Made by a program: the position numbers and the translations under genes
The notes under the pieces: generated by a model
Database searches by the model: none
What the model was told of the DNA's origin: nothing
The model's input: only the letters and a program-made list of their open reading frames with translations
NCBI GenBank assembly: GCA_042434945.1
Contig: CP170191.1
Location: forward strand, 434,001-498,000
DNA length: 64,000 nt
Source of the DNA: Escherichia hormaechei_A
GTDB lineage: Bacteria > Pseudomonadota > Gammaproteobacteria > Enterobacterales > Enterobacteriaceae
Direction of reading: 5' to 3'
In this document: one piece after another, positions 16,433 through 25,744 of the stretch
Layout of the letters: every line of letters begins with the position of its first letter
Numbering within the stretch: position 1 is the stretch's first letter

Positions 16433-19207
16433 ATGCAAACATGGAAAAAGAAACTGGTTGTATCACAACTTGCATTAGCCTGCACACTGGCTATCGCTTC
16501 TCAGGCCAATGCGAAAGATATATCCGGCACAACATATAATACTTTTGGCTATGACAATACCGCGTCCACGCCCTGGTATTATGGTTATGCTGACTGGGAT
16601 TATTCAGATGCCACACATGATGGTGACATTTATCCAGTCATCAATAAATCAACCGTAAACGGAGTTATTTCGACATACTATCTTGATGATGGTGTCAATG
16701 GCCGTGCGAACGCGTTGAGTATTTCTAACAGCACCATTAACGGCATGATCACGTCAGAGTGTATGACCACGACGTGTGCAGATGGCGTGGATACTGACGG
16801 TACCACTCATACCCAGTATGATCGTTTTAGCCTGACTGTTGATAACTCCACCATCAACGATACCTACGAGCATTACGCCTACGATGTCGTCAATGGTGAA
16901 ACCACTGAAACGCATTATCTGGACACCTATGGTCTGGGTAACGCGATCACGCTGGACGTTGAATCTGATATCGTTATTCAGAACAACTCCCATATCGCGG
17001 GCATCACGCTGACGCAGGGTTATCAGGAGCTGGATAACACGCCATACGACGGTGTTGAAGGGGTTGCTAACAGCAGCAATATCTTTACCGATACGCTGGT
17101 GGTGAAAGATTCTGTGCTGACCTCTGGTGCGTACAGCGATCTGGGTACCAGTGGCTTCTACGGTCAAACGGCGAAGCCGAGCGACTACGGTGAAACCAAC
17201 GCCACGGCTGCGGATGATGCGGCGCTGATCGTTGTTGCTGGCGCGTCTGATAACGCTATGCAGACCACCGCTACCTTCGATCACTCTACCATTACCGGCG
17301 ACATCCTTTTCGCCAGCACCTTTGATAACAACTTCTACGAGAATGGCGATCCGGTAACGGATACCACCGATGACGGCGTCTATAACCCAACTACCAACGG
17401 CTGGGATGATACCGACAAGCTGGATGTCACGCTGACCAACGGCAGTAAATGGGTTGGCGCCGCGCAGTCCAGCGTTGAAGCCATCGGCACGGCGCAGATG
17501 TATGGTGAAGGCTACAGCGATGTAGACTGGCACACGCTTTCTCCAAACAGCATCTGGCCTGATTCTACCTTTGACAGCAACGGTCATGTTGCAGGTGAAG
17601 AAGTTTATCAGAGCGGCCTGTTCAACGTGGCGCTGGATAACGGTTCCGAGTGGGATACCCGTAAGATCTCCAACATCGACGCGCTGACGGTGAACAACCA
17701 GTCTCAGGTCAATGTTGAAAACTCCGGCCTGCTGGCAGATTCCATCACCCTGACCAATGCGTCTAGCCTGAATATTGGCGACAGCGGTGGTGTGGCTACC
17801 GACAGCCTGTATCTGGATAGCTACAGCCGTGCTGCACTCACTGAAGAGACAGCTGAGCTGTATGCCAACACCATTACCGTGGACAACGGTGCAGAGCTGG
17901 CGCTGGGTCTGGGTCAGGTTGATACGCACAATATGGTGCTGACCGATGGCGGTGTGCTTAACGTTGCCAGCCGTGATTATGTGCTGAACAGCGACCTGAA
18001 CAACGCACGCTATATCACCAACGATCGCTCTAAAGCGGACTACGACTATGGTGTTGTCGCGCTGAACTCTGACGGCCATCTGGCGGTGAACGGTGACGTT
18101 GCCGGTAACTATAAAGTGCGCATCGACGATGCGACCGGCGCAGGCTCCGTAGCTGACTACGAAAACAAAGAGATCGTTCGCGTCTATGACAATAACGCGG
18201 ATACCGCTGCCAGCTTTACTGCGGCAAACAAAGCTGATTTAGGTGCATACACCTATCAGGCGCAGCAGAAGGGCGACACCGTTGTTCTCCAGCAGGAAGA
18301 GCTGACTGACTACGCCAACATGGCGCTGAGCATTCCTTCTGCTAATACCAACATCTGGAATCTGCAACAGGATACCGTGGGTACCCGTCTGACCAACAGC
18401 CGTCATGGCCTGGCAGATAACGGCGGCGCATGGGTGAGCTATTTCGGCGGCAACTTTGACGCGGATAATGGCACCGTTAGCTACGATCAGGACGTAAGCG
18501 GCATTATGGTAGGTCTGGATACTCAGATCGACGGTAATAACGCGAAGTGGATTGTCGGTGGTGCGGCTGGTTTCGCAAAGGGTGATATCAGCGATCGTAC
18601 TGGTCAGGTCGATCAGGACAGCCAGACTGCGATGATCTACGCGTCGGCGAAGTTCATGAACGACATCTTCCTCGACAGCTCCCTGAGCTACACCCGCTTC
18701 AACAACGACCTCTCTGCTACCATGAGCAACGGTCAGTATGTTGACGGTAATACCACGACTGACGCCGTTGGTTTCGGGATGAAACTGGGCTATGACTGGA
18801 AACCAAACCTGTCTGGCTACGTCACGCCTTACGCGGCGATCTCTGGCCTGTTCCAGTCCGGTGATGACTACCAGTTAAGCAACGACATGCGTATCGATGG
18901 TCAGTCTTACGACAGTATGCGTTATGAACTCGGCGTGGATGCAGGTTATACCTTCAACTACGGCGGCGAGCAGGCATTAACGCCTTACTTCAAACTGGCT
19001 TACGTGTATGACGATGCCGACAACAATGCTGATATCAACAATGACAGCATTGATAACGGCGTGGAAGGCTCTGCGGTTCGCGTGGGACTGGGCACTCAGT
19101 TCAGCTTCACGAAAAACTTCAGTGCTTACACTGATGCGACTTATCTGGGCGGCGGCGACGTTGACCAGAACTGGGGAGCAAACCTGGGTGTGAAATATAC
19201 CTGGTAA
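16433..19207 (+). CDS. Autotransporter adhesin-like outer-membrane protein (type Va), at the yaiT locus
   Basis: 924 residues from ATG 16433, which follows GAGGAGGG by 8 bases; the in-frame ATG at 16403 lies upstream of that site. The extended signal peptide (MQTWKKKLVVSQLALACTLA, cleavage after ANA near residue 27) is typical of E. coli autotransporters. A passenger of about 600 residues is rich in Asp, Asn, Thr and Ser with repeated VDNSTIN/VKDS/LTNGS units, suggesting a beta-helix. The C-terminal 270 residues form the beta-barrel, ending in the outer-membrane signature GVKYTW. No protease triad is evident, so an adhesin or biofilm role is inferred. E. coli K-12 has the disrupted yaiT autotransporter here. 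Confidence 0.85.
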   Translation: MQTWKKKLVVSQLALACTLAIASQANAKDISGTTYNTFGYDNTASTPWYYGYADWDYSDATHDGDIYPVINKSTVNGVISTYYLDDGVNGRANALSISNSTINGMITSECMTTTCADGVDTDGTTHTQYDRFSLTVDNSTINDTYEHYAYDVVNGETTETHYLDTYGLGNAITLDVESDIVIQNNSHIAGITLTQGYQELDNTPYDGVEGVANSSNIFTDTLVVKDSVLTSGAYSDLGTSGFYGQTAKPSDYGETNATAADDAALIVVAGASDNAMQTTATFDHSTITGDILFASTFDNNFYENGDPVTDTTDDGVYNPTTNGWDDTDKLDVTLTNGSKWVGAAQSSVEAIGTAQMYGEGYSDVDWHTLSPNSIWPDSTFDSNGHVAGEEVYQSGLFNVALDNGSEWDTRKISNIDALTVNNQSQVNVENSGLLADSITLTNASSLNIGDSGGVATDSLYLDSYSRAALTEETAELYANTITVDNGAELALGLGQVDTHNMVLTDGGVLNVASRDYVLNSDLNNARYITNDRSKADYDYGVVALNSDGHLAVNGDVAGNYKVRIDDATGAGSVADYENKEIVRVYDNNADTAASFTAANKADLGAYTYQAQQKGDTVVLQQEELTDYANMALSIPSANTNIWNLQQDTVGTRLTNSRHGLADNGGAWVSYFGGNFDADNGTVSYDQDVSGIMVGLDTQIDGNNAKWIVGGAAGFAKGDISDRTGQVDQDSQTAMIYASAKFMNDIFLDSSLSYTRFNNDLSATMSNGQYVDGNTTTDAVGFGMKLGYDWKPNLSGYVTPYAAISGLFQSGDDYQLSNDMRIDGQSYDSMRYELGVDAGYTFNYGGEQALTPYFKLAYVYDDADNNADINNDSIDNGVEGSAVRVGLGTQFSFTKNFSAYTDATYLGGGDVDQNWGANLGVKYTW

Positions 19208-19211
19208 GAGA

Positions 19212-19243
19212 AAAGCGCGGGGGATTTTTCCCCCGCTTTTTTA
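19212..19243 (+). terminator. Intrinsic terminator of the autotransporter gene
   Basis: Stem agcgcggggga / tcccccgct with a short T loop, followed by a run of six T residues, 7 bases after the stop codon. Confidence 0.85.
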
Positions 19244-19295
19244 TGTGCTTTAAAAATAATAAAGAACCGACAGATACAGATGACTTGAGGTATGC

Positions 19296-19922
19296 ATGAA
19301 CGTTAATGCGAAACCACTTTCTGAATTAAGCCGGCTCATAAAGTGTCTGGAAGTCGCCGGTACCCCATTTAAGATCGAACCACAACAATTAATAACGACC
19401 GGCAATAATGATGATGAACCATTGACCGTTGTCATACAATCCGGCCTGACGGCCGTCCACCGTAAATCAGACGAATTACTTATGGGTATTGCGCGGGCAC
19501 CGTATATCCACGGTTTAAGCGCATGGATAAATGAAAACTATCTTGAATATTCTTTGATGGCACAGACGCCTTGTACCGGATTTTATTTACCGGCATCTGA
19601 CGCGTACCAGCTTATTCAGGACGCGCAACTTTGGCAAGAGGCTTTCTGCTGGCTGTCATGGCTTAACCATTTATTGGGAAAACGTGACATGCAGTTGGTC
19701 GGAAATAATTCCTATAGCCAAATCCGGGCGATGCTGATCAATATGGCCGAGTGGGATGACACGCTACGTTCAAAAATTGGTGTTATGAATCATATTCAGC
19801 GTAGCACTCGTATTTCTCGTTCGGTCGTTGCTGAGGTTCTGGCGGCGCTGCGACAGGGGAACTACATCAATATGAGCCGGGGCAAACTGATCAGTATCAA
19901 CCGTTTGCCCACGGACTATTGA
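19296..19922 (+). CDS. iprA: IprA (YaiV) stress-response regulator, CRP-like fold
   Basis: 208 residues. An N-terminal cyclic-nucleotide-binding-like domain (LTVVIQSGLTAVHRKSDELL) is followed by a helix-turn-helix (STRISRSVVAEVLAALRQGN, about residues 170-189). The C-terminal 90 residues closely match E. coli/Salmonella YaiV, now named IprA for its effect on hydrogen-peroxide resistance; the N-terminal half is more diverged. It sits between the autotransporter and convergent ampH as in E. coli. The direct target genes are not known to me. Confidence 0.88.
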   Translation: MNVNAKPLSELSRLIKCLEVAGTPFKIEPQQLITTGNNDDEPLTVVIQSGLTAVHRKSDELLMGIARAPYIHGLSAWINENYLEYSLMAQTPCTGFYLPASDAYQLIQDAQLWQEAFCWLSWLNHLLGKRDMQLVGNNSYSQIRAMLINMAEWDDTLRSKIGVMNHIQRSTRISRSVVAEVLAALRQGNYINMSRGKLISINRLPTDY

Positions 19923-19924
19923 GA

Positions 19925-21085
19925 TCAGTTAGAGGCCGTAAGCACCTGCGCTTTATTGGCGCTCAGCTCGGCCACCAGGTTATTTATGCCATCACTCATA
20001 TTCACGAAGCGTGTATTTGGCGACCGGGTGACCACCACAAAAGCGCCTACGTTTGATTGCGGAATCATCGCCATGTAGGTGATGAATCCGCCACCTCCAC
20101 CGGTTTTTTGAATAATCCCAGGTCGGCCATCTTTTGGCGCCATATACACCCAGCCCATGCCGAGGGCATCGGCTTTACCTGGAACATCCATGCCAATGAC
20201 GCGTCGTAGCTGAGCACGCTGGTAGATGAGCGTCTGCATTCGGTCGGCCTGATTGCTACGCGCGTAAAAATCCGATGAGAGGAACTGTTGCATCCAGCGC
20301 ATCATGTCGCCAGGCGTAGAGTAAACGCCACCGCTGCCAATGGCAGCCAGCGTGTTATTGCACGGGCTGGCCCCTTTTTCCGCCACCATCAGACGCTTGC
20401 ACTGGTCCGGGGAAGGGGTGTAAGTGGTATCTTTCATCCCGAGCGGACGCGTGATCTGCTCTTCAAACAGTTGAGGGTAAGGCTTACCCGACGCCGTCGC
20501 TAAAGCGTCGGCCAGCAGATCAAACGCCAGGTTAGAATAGCCGGCCTGCGAGCCCGGGGCCGATTTCAGGGTTGCTGTGCTCAGGTAGTTCCAGCGTTGC
20601 TCGCGGGTTGGCCAGACAAAGACAGGGCGATGCGCAGCGCCACCGGGCTGTTCTCGCGGCAGGGCGCTGGTATGGGTCGCCAGATTCACCAGTCTGATCG
20701 GCGTTCCCTGATATGTCGGAACGCGAGCGCCGGGCGGTGCATATTTGCTGAGCGGATCGTCGAGTTTCACCACGCCCTGATCGAGCAGTTTCACCAGCAT
20801 TTCGCTGGTCATCAGCTTGGTTATCGATGCGACACGGATAACGGAATCCAGCTGCGGACGAATGTTATTTCCCGGTCGTGTTTCACCGAAGCTGCGAAAC
20901 ACCCGCTGGTTACCGTCGATCACGACCAGCGCCATTCCCGTCGCACCGCTGCCGTAATAAATAAGGTTGGCGTAGCGATCGGCAATGTCAGAGGCCAGAA
21001 CCGGGGCCGTCAGAGGCTGTGCTGCCTGGGCGGTGGACAGGCTCACCGCACACAGCGCGGCGATAGAGAGCAGACAACGTTTCAA
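19925..21085 (-). CDS. ampH: D-alanyl-D-alanine carboxypeptidase/endopeptidase AmpH
   Basis: 386 residues if translation starts at the TTG at 21083-21085 (KRCLLSIAALCAVSLS), which gives a normal signal peptide and the usual family length. The only in-frame ATG, at 21232, would put about 49 unrelated residues before the signal. Penicillin-binding motifs are present: SITK (SxxK), YSN (AGYSNLAF) and KTG (QKTGGGGG). This class C low-molecular-weight PBP trims and recycles peptidoglycan in the periplasm. It is next to sbmA-yaiW, as in E. coli. Confidence 0.93.
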   Translation of the reverse strand: MKRCLLSIAALCAVSLSTAQAAQPLTAPVLASDIADRYANLIYYGSGATGMALVVIDGNQRVFRSFGETRPGNNIRPQLDSVIRVASITKLMTSEMLVKLLDQGVVKLDDPLSKYAPPGARVPTYQGTPIRLVNLATHTSALPREQPGGAAHRPVFVWPTREQRWNYLSTATLKSAPGSQAGYSNLAFDLLADALATASGKPYPQLFEEQITRPLGMKDTTYTPSPDQCKRLMVAEKGASPCNNTLAAIGSGGVYSTPGDMMRWMQQFLSSDFYARSNQADRMQTLIYQRAQLRRVIGMDVPGKADALGMGWVYMAPKDGRPGIIQKTGGGGGFITYMAMIPQSNVGAFVVVTRSPNTRFVNMSDGINNLVAELSANKAQVLTASN

Positions 21086-21436
21086 CGAAAAGCATCCATC
21101 AAGTGAATAAGGAAAGTTACGGGTAGTTATACTACTAATCGGCGTCGGGCAATGGCCCGATTTGCATAACGATAGCGAGAAAAACGTAACCGTGGGTAAA
21201 TTTGAACAATTTACTTGCGGCGTGGCTCCCATTTTGTGACATCGACCGTATGATAGACGCTACGATCGCTGTTGCGAATGAAACGCACCGAAACAATTCC
21301 TGAAAACTGTGAAGCGAACTAATAATTCACCCGCAGGTCTCACTTTTTTGCCTGAGCCGGGAGTCTGGCACAGGCAAGGTTTCGTGTGGCGATATGTTGA
21401 ACACAGCAACAGCCATAACAACAAGAAGGAAGCACA
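21086..21436. promoter_or_regulatory. Divergent control region between ampH and sbmA
   Basis: 351 bp without a gene. In E. coli sbmA-yaiW is transcribed by the envelope-stress sigma factor E. A candidate here is GAACTA (21316-21321), 16-base spacer, TCTCA (21338-21342), partly matching the GGAACTT / TCnAA pattern about 95 bases before the sbmA ATG. The match is imperfect. The sbmA ribosome site is AAGGAAG just before 21437. The left 100 bp would hold the ampH promoter. Confidence 0.35.
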
Positions 21437-22657
21437 ATGTTTAAGTCTTTTTTCCCAAAGCCGGGGCCCTTTTTCCTGTCGGCATTTATTTGGGCACTGC
21501 TGGCTGTCATTTTCTGGCAGGCCGGTGGCGGCGCGTGGCTGACCCGTCTTACGGGGGCAACGGGCGACATTCCCATTAGCGCAGCGCGCTTCTGGTCCAT
21601 GAGCTATCTGCTTTTCTACGCTTATTACGTGCTCTGCGTAGGGCTTTTTGCCATGTTCTGGTTCGTCTATTCTCCTCACCGTTGGCAATACTGGTCAATA
21701 CTCGGTACTGCACTGATCATCTTCGTCACCTGGTTTTTGGTGGAAGTCGGGGTCGCCGTCAACGCCTGGTATGCACCGTTCTATGATCTGATTCAAACCG
21801 CGCTAAGTTCGCCGCATAAAGTCACTATCGAACAATTTTACCGCGAAGTGGGCGTCTTTCTGGGGATTGCGCTGATCGCTGTGGTGATCAGTGTGCTGAA
21901 CAACTTCTTTGTCAGTCACTACGTGTTCCGCTGGCGTACGGCGATGAACGAATATTACATGGCGAACTGGCAACAACTGCGTCATATCGAAGGGGCCGCA
22001 CAGCGTGTGCAGGAAGACACCATGCGTTTTGCTTCAACGCTGGAGAATATGGGCGTCAGTTTTATCAACGCCATCATGACGTTGATCGCCTTCCTGCCGG
22101 TGCTGGTAACGCTCTCCACGCATGTGCCGGAGCTGCCGATTATCGGGCACATTCCGTATGGTCTGGTGATTGCCGCTATCGTCTGGTCGCTGATGGGGAC
22201 CGGATTGCTGGCAGTGGTAGGGATCAAACTGCCGGGGCTGGAGTTTAAAAACCAGCGAGTAGAGGCCGCCTACCGTAAAGAGCTGGTTTATGGTGAAGAC
22301 GATGCCACGCGTGCGACGCCGCCTACGGTACGCGAGCTGTTTAGCGCCGTGCGGAAAAACTATTTCCGCCTCTATTTTCACTATATGTATTTCAACATCG
22401 CCCGCATTCTCTATTTGCAGGTCGATAACGTTTTCGGTTTGTTCTTGCTGTTTCCGTCAATTGTTGCCGGTACGATTACGCTCGGCCTGATGACGCAGAT
22501 TACCAACGTTTTTGGTCAGGTTCGCGGTGCTTTCCAGTACCTGATTAACTCATGGACCACACTGGTTGAGTTGATGTCTATCTACAAACGTCTGCGCAGC
22601 TTTGAACATGAACTGGACGATAAGGACGTGCAGGAAGTCACCCATACATTAGGTTAA
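21437..22657 (+). CDS. sbmA: Peptide antibiotic transporter SbmA
   Basis: 406 residues, exactly the family length. Several transmembrane helices with no ATPase domain; the SbmA/BacA motif region is present (FYDLIQTAL; FRWRTAMNEYYMANW; RVQEDTMRFA). SbmA is a proton-driven inner-membrane importer of microcins, bleomycin and proline-rich antimicrobial peptides. It is followed after 12 bases by yaiW, its usual operon partner. The product closely resembles the E. coli protein. Confidence 0.96.
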   Translation: MFKSFFPKPGPFFLSAFIWALLAVIFWQAGGGAWLTRLTGATGDIPISAARFWSMSYLLFYAYYVLCVGLFAMFWFVYSPHRWQYWSILGTALIIFVTWFLVEVGVAVNAWYAPFYDLIQTALSSPHKVTIEQFYREVGVFLGIALIAVVISVLNNFFVSHYVFRWRTAMNEYYMANWQQLRHIEGAAQRVQEDTMRFASTLENMGVSFINAIMTLIAFLPVLVTLSTHVPELPIIGHIPYGLVIAAIVWSLMGTGLLAVVGIKLPGLEFKNQRVEAAYRKELVYGEDDATRATPPTVRELFSAVRKNYFRLYFHYMYFNIARILYLQVDNVFGLFLLFPSIVAGTITLGLMTQITNVFGQVRGAFQYLINSWTTLVELMSIYKRLRSFEHELDDKDVQEVTHTLG

Positions 22658-22669
22658 AAAGGAATTGCT

Positions 22670-23767
22670 ATGCCATTTGCCGTACCACGTGCATTACCGC
22701 TGACGTTACTCGCCGCTTTTGTGCTGGCGGGCTGTGCCGAAAAAGGGGCTGCCCCGCTCAAAGAAGGGGAGAAGCCCGTTGATGTGGCGAGCGTGGTGCG
22801 GCAAAAAATGCCCGCCAGCGTGAAGGATCGCAGTGAGTGGGCTGATGCGCTGGCCGCGACCTTCAAAAGCCAGAAGATCGCGCCTACCGAGGAGAATATC
22901 TGCTCGGTGCTCGCGGTGGCGCAGCAGGAATCGATGTATCAGTCAGATCCTGTAGTGCCTGGCCTGAACAAAATCGCCTGGAAGGAGATCGACCGCCGGG
23001 CCGAATCGATGCATATCCCGGTTTTCCTGGTGCATACCGCCCTTAAAATCACCTCGCCAAACGGTAAAAGCTACAGTGAACGGCTGGATACGGTGAAAAC
23101 CGAGAAACAGCTTAGCGCCATTTTCGATGATTTCATCAATATGGTGCCGATGGGGCAGAAGCTGTTTGGCTCGCTAAATCCGGTGCATACCGGCGGTCCG
23201 ATGCAGGTCAGTATCGCATTTGCGGAAAAGCATACCGACGGCTATCCGTGGGATATCGACGGTACGGTACGTCAGGAGGTCTTCTCCCTGCGCGGTGGGC
23301 TGTGGTTTGGGACGTATCACCTGCTGAATTATCCGGCCAACTACGATAAACCGCTGTATCGCTTTGCCGACTTTAACGCGGGCTGGTATGCCAGCCGAAA
23401 TGCAGCCTTCCAGAATGCGGTAAGCCGCGCCAGCGGTGTGAAGCTCGCTTTGGACGGCGATCTCATTGCTTACGGCAGCAGTGAGGCCGGGACCACCGAA
23501 CGTGCGGTGCGAAAACTCTCGACGAAGCTGGAGATGAGCAACAGCGACATTCGCCGACAGCTGGAGAAGGGCGACAGCCTGGCGTTTGAGAAAACGGATC
23601 TGTATAAGCAGGTCTTTGCGCTGGCCGAGAAGAAAAGTGGAAAGGCTTTACCCAGAGCCATTCTGCCAGGCATTCAGCTGGAAAGCCCGAAGATCACGCG
23701 TAACCTGACGACCGCCTGGTTCGCGAAACGCGTTGACGATCGTCGGGCACGCTGTATGGGACTGTAA
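22670..23767 (+). CDS. yaiW: Outer-membrane lipoprotein YaiW
   Basis: 365 residues with a lipoprotein signal peptide; the lipobox LAGC places the acylated cysteine near residue 22. YaiW is a palmitoylated surface-exposed lipoprotein that influences uptake of proline-rich peptides together with SbmA. The body contains a DUF1615-type domain (AVAQQESMYQSDP resembles a lysozyme-like/transglycosylase active-site helix, an observation only). It ends directly against the convergent yaiY stop with no spacer. Confidence 0.92.
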   Translation: MPFAVPRALPLTLLAAFVLAGCAEKGAAPLKEGEKPVDVASVVRQKMPASVKDRSEWADALAATFKSQKIAPTEENICSVLAVAQQESMYQSDPVVPGLNKIAWKEIDRRAESMHIPVFLVHTALKITSPNGKSYSERLDTVKTEKQLSAIFDDFINMVPMGQKLFGSLNPVHTGGPMQVSIAFAEKHTDGYPWDIDGTVRQEVFSLRGGLWFGTYHLLNYPANYDKPLYRFADFNAGWYASRNAAFQNAVSRASGVKLALDGDLIAYGSSEAGTTERAVRKLSTKLEMSNSDIRRQLEKGDSLAFEKTDLYKQVFALAEKKSGKALPRAILPGIQLESPKITRNLTTAWFAKRVDDRRARCMGL

Positions 23768-24070
23768 TCAGTGGCGGTTGCGCCAGCGCAGGACAAGGGC
23801 AATCACGCCCAGAACCATGCTGCCCGCGAGGAAGGGAATGAGTCCAAATACGGTGCTCACGCCTAAACCGATTTCAACGCGCGGGCGGCCTGTATCCTGC
23901 ACCTGCATCAGATGCTCATACACGCCAGGGGCATGCACCAGCATATTCAGCAGTTGGGTTCCTGCCCAGAAACAAAACAGAACAAACAGGGCATAGGCAA
24001 TATTCCCCGCCGTGGAGGTTTTTGGTTGTTTTCCGCCAAAAATCGGTTTCGACAATGTAAAGTCTGCCAT
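23768..24070 (-). CDS. yaiY: Inner-membrane protein YaiY (DUF2755)
   Basis: 100 residues from ATG 24070 (MADFTLSKP), preceded by GGAGG in the coding strand; the in-frame ATG seven codons upstream has no site. Two hydrophobic segments (about 23-45 and 72-96). Function is unknown; it is conserved between yaiW and yaiZ in enteric bacteria. The stop codon abuts that of yaiW. Confidence 0.9.
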   Translation of the reverse strand: MADFTLSKPIFGGKQPKTSTAGNIAYALFVLFCFWAGTQLLNMLVHAPGVYEHLMQVQDTGRPRVEIGLGVSTVFGLIPFLAGSMVLGVIALVLRWRNRH

Positions 24071-24318
24071 AAGACCTCCCGATAATATCACTCTGTTTTA
24101 ATACGCGTCGTACAGGGTGAGTGTGACAGGTCATAGCATTTGTCAATATCAGAATCGTGGGAAATTCGGCTCAGGATTTCTCCTGGATTGTCGATTTCTG
24201 CATCACGTCACAAATTGATAACATAAGTGAAACTGCGCTGCATTTCAGAATTTACGTATCCGCCACAGACGCCATTATCAAACTGTGAGAGGATAGTTTT
24301 TTTTCTGCCGGAGTTGTC

Positions 24319-24540
24319 ATGAAGCTCACTTCCAAATTACGCCGTGACTGGCATTACTACGCCTTTGCGATCGGGCTGATCTTTATTCTCAACGGTGTTG
24401 TCGGGCTGCTGGGATTTGAAGCGAAAGGCTGGCAAACCTATGCGGTTGGGCTGGTAACCTGGGTAATCAGTTTCTGGCTGGCGGGATTTATTATCCGCCG
24501 TCGTCCCGATGAGACGACGACGGCAGAGAAAGCTGACTAA
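24319..24540 (+). CDS. yaiZ: Small inner-membrane protein YaiZ (DUF2754)
   Basis: 73 residues with two transmembrane helices (about 13-33 and 41-60), a basic N-terminus and a charged tail. The function is unknown. It is divergent from yaiY and convergent with ddlA, with only three bases between the yaiZ and ddlA stops. Length and position match E. coli YaiZ. Confidence 0.88.
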   Translation: MKLTSKLRRDWHYYAFAIGLIFILNGVVGLLGFEAKGWQTYAVGLVTWVISFWLAGFIIRRRPDETTTAEKAD

Positions 24541-24543
24541 GCG

Positions 24544-25641
24544 TTAGTTAACGGAACTTTTCAGGGCGCTGTCAGCGGCGTGGCTCTCCAGTGCCAGTTC
24601 AATCAGGCGGGTGATCAGTTCCGGATAGCTTATCCCGCTGGCCTGCCACAGCTTCGGGTACATGCTGATATTGGTAAAGCCCGGCAGAGTGTTGATTTCG
24701 TTAATCACCACCTCGTTATCCGGCGTCAGAAACACGTCGACGCGCGCCATCCCACAGCATCCCAGCGCCTGATAGGCTTCAACGGCGATCGCCCGGATCT
24801 TGTCGTTAACGTCGGGATCGAGCGCGGCGGGAACCACAACCTGGGCACCTTTATCGTCAATATATTTGGTGTCATAGGAATAGAAGTCACTGTTCAGTAC
24901 CACTTCACCACAGGTACTCGCCTGCGGGAAGTCGTTGCCCAGTACGGCGCACTCAATTTCACGACCGTTAATTCCCTGCTCAACCACCACCTTATGGTCA
25001 AACTCAAAGGCCAGACGAACGGCATCGTTAAACTGCGCTTCGCTGGTGACTTTGCTGACGCCGACGGACGAGCCCTGATTCGCCGGTTTCACAAACAGCG
25101 GCAGGCCGAGTTGCGCCTGGATCTGCGCGAAGCTGTGTTTATCGCGGTTGGCGCGAGTGAGCGTCACGAACGGCGCAATATTCAGACCGGCGTCGCGCAG
25201 GAGACGTTTTGTGACGTCTTTATCCATGCAGGCGGCAGAGCCCAGCACATCGGAACCGACAAACGGCAGGTTCGCCATCCGCAACATGCCTTGCAGGGAG
25301 CCGTCTTCGCCCAGCGTGCCGTGAACGATAGGGAACACTACGTCAATCTGTGCCAGCGCCTGCGCGTTCCCGGCATCGATAAGCTGTCCCTGTTCCACGC
25401 CTGGAACCGTTGCGACGCTGACATCAGAAGGATTAAGGGCAATGTGCGCCGGATCGTCAGCGTGTAACAGATACTGGCTGGCATCGTTAACATGCCACTG
25501 GCCCTGTTTATCAATGCCCAGCAGCACCACGTCAAAACGGCTTTTATCAATCGCATCAACGATATTTTTAGCCGATTGCAATGACACCTCGTGCTCTGCC
25601 GATTTTCCCCCAAAGACAATACCTACGCGCTGCTTTGCCAT
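24544..25641 (-). CDS. ddlA: D-alanine--D-alanine ligase A
   Basis: 365 residues from ATG 25641 (MAKQRVGIVFGGKSAEHEV); longer in-frame starts run into the divergent gene. Ddl motifs are present: HGTLGEDGSLQG (first D-Ala site), ATP-grasp lysine and loop (FVKPANQGSSVGVSKV), and the metal-binding end EINTLPGFTNISMYPKLW. It joins two D-alanines for peptidoglycan precursors in the cytoplasm. Confidence 0.96.
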   Translation of the reverse strand: MAKQRVGIVFGGKSAEHEVSLQSAKNIVDAIDKSRFDVVLLGIDKQGQWHVNDASQYLLHADDPAHIALNPSDVSVATVPGVEQGQLIDAGNAQALAQIDVVFPIVHGTLGEDGSLQGMLRMANLPFVGSDVLGSAACMDKDVTKRLLRDAGLNIAPFVTLTRANRDKHSFAQIQAQLGLPLFVKPANQGSSVGVSKVTSEAQFNDAVRLAFEFDHKVVVEQGINGREIECAVLGNDFPQASTCGEVVLNSDFYSYDTKYIDDKGAQVVVPAALDPDVNDKIRAIAVEAYQALGCCGMARVDVFLTPDNEVVINEINTLPGFTNISMYPKLWQASGISYPELITRLIELALESHAADSALKSSVN

Positions 25642-25744
25642 CTCACTCTCTTCCAGTCTGACGAAAAGCCCATAACATACCACGATGCCCGGCGGGTTTC
25701 GCGGCCTTCTGCCATAATGTTTTGGGGATGCTGAAGGGGGGCGC

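Noticed and set aside
16754..18079. 441-codon open frame antisense to the autotransporter
   Set aside because: It is an out-of-frame shadow produced by the Asp/Asn/Thr-rich codons of the passenger; no ribosome site, no recognisable domain.
24071..24318. A small gene between yaiY and yaiZ
   Set aside because: Frames are short and without ribosome sites; the 248 bp is sufficient for the two divergent promoters.
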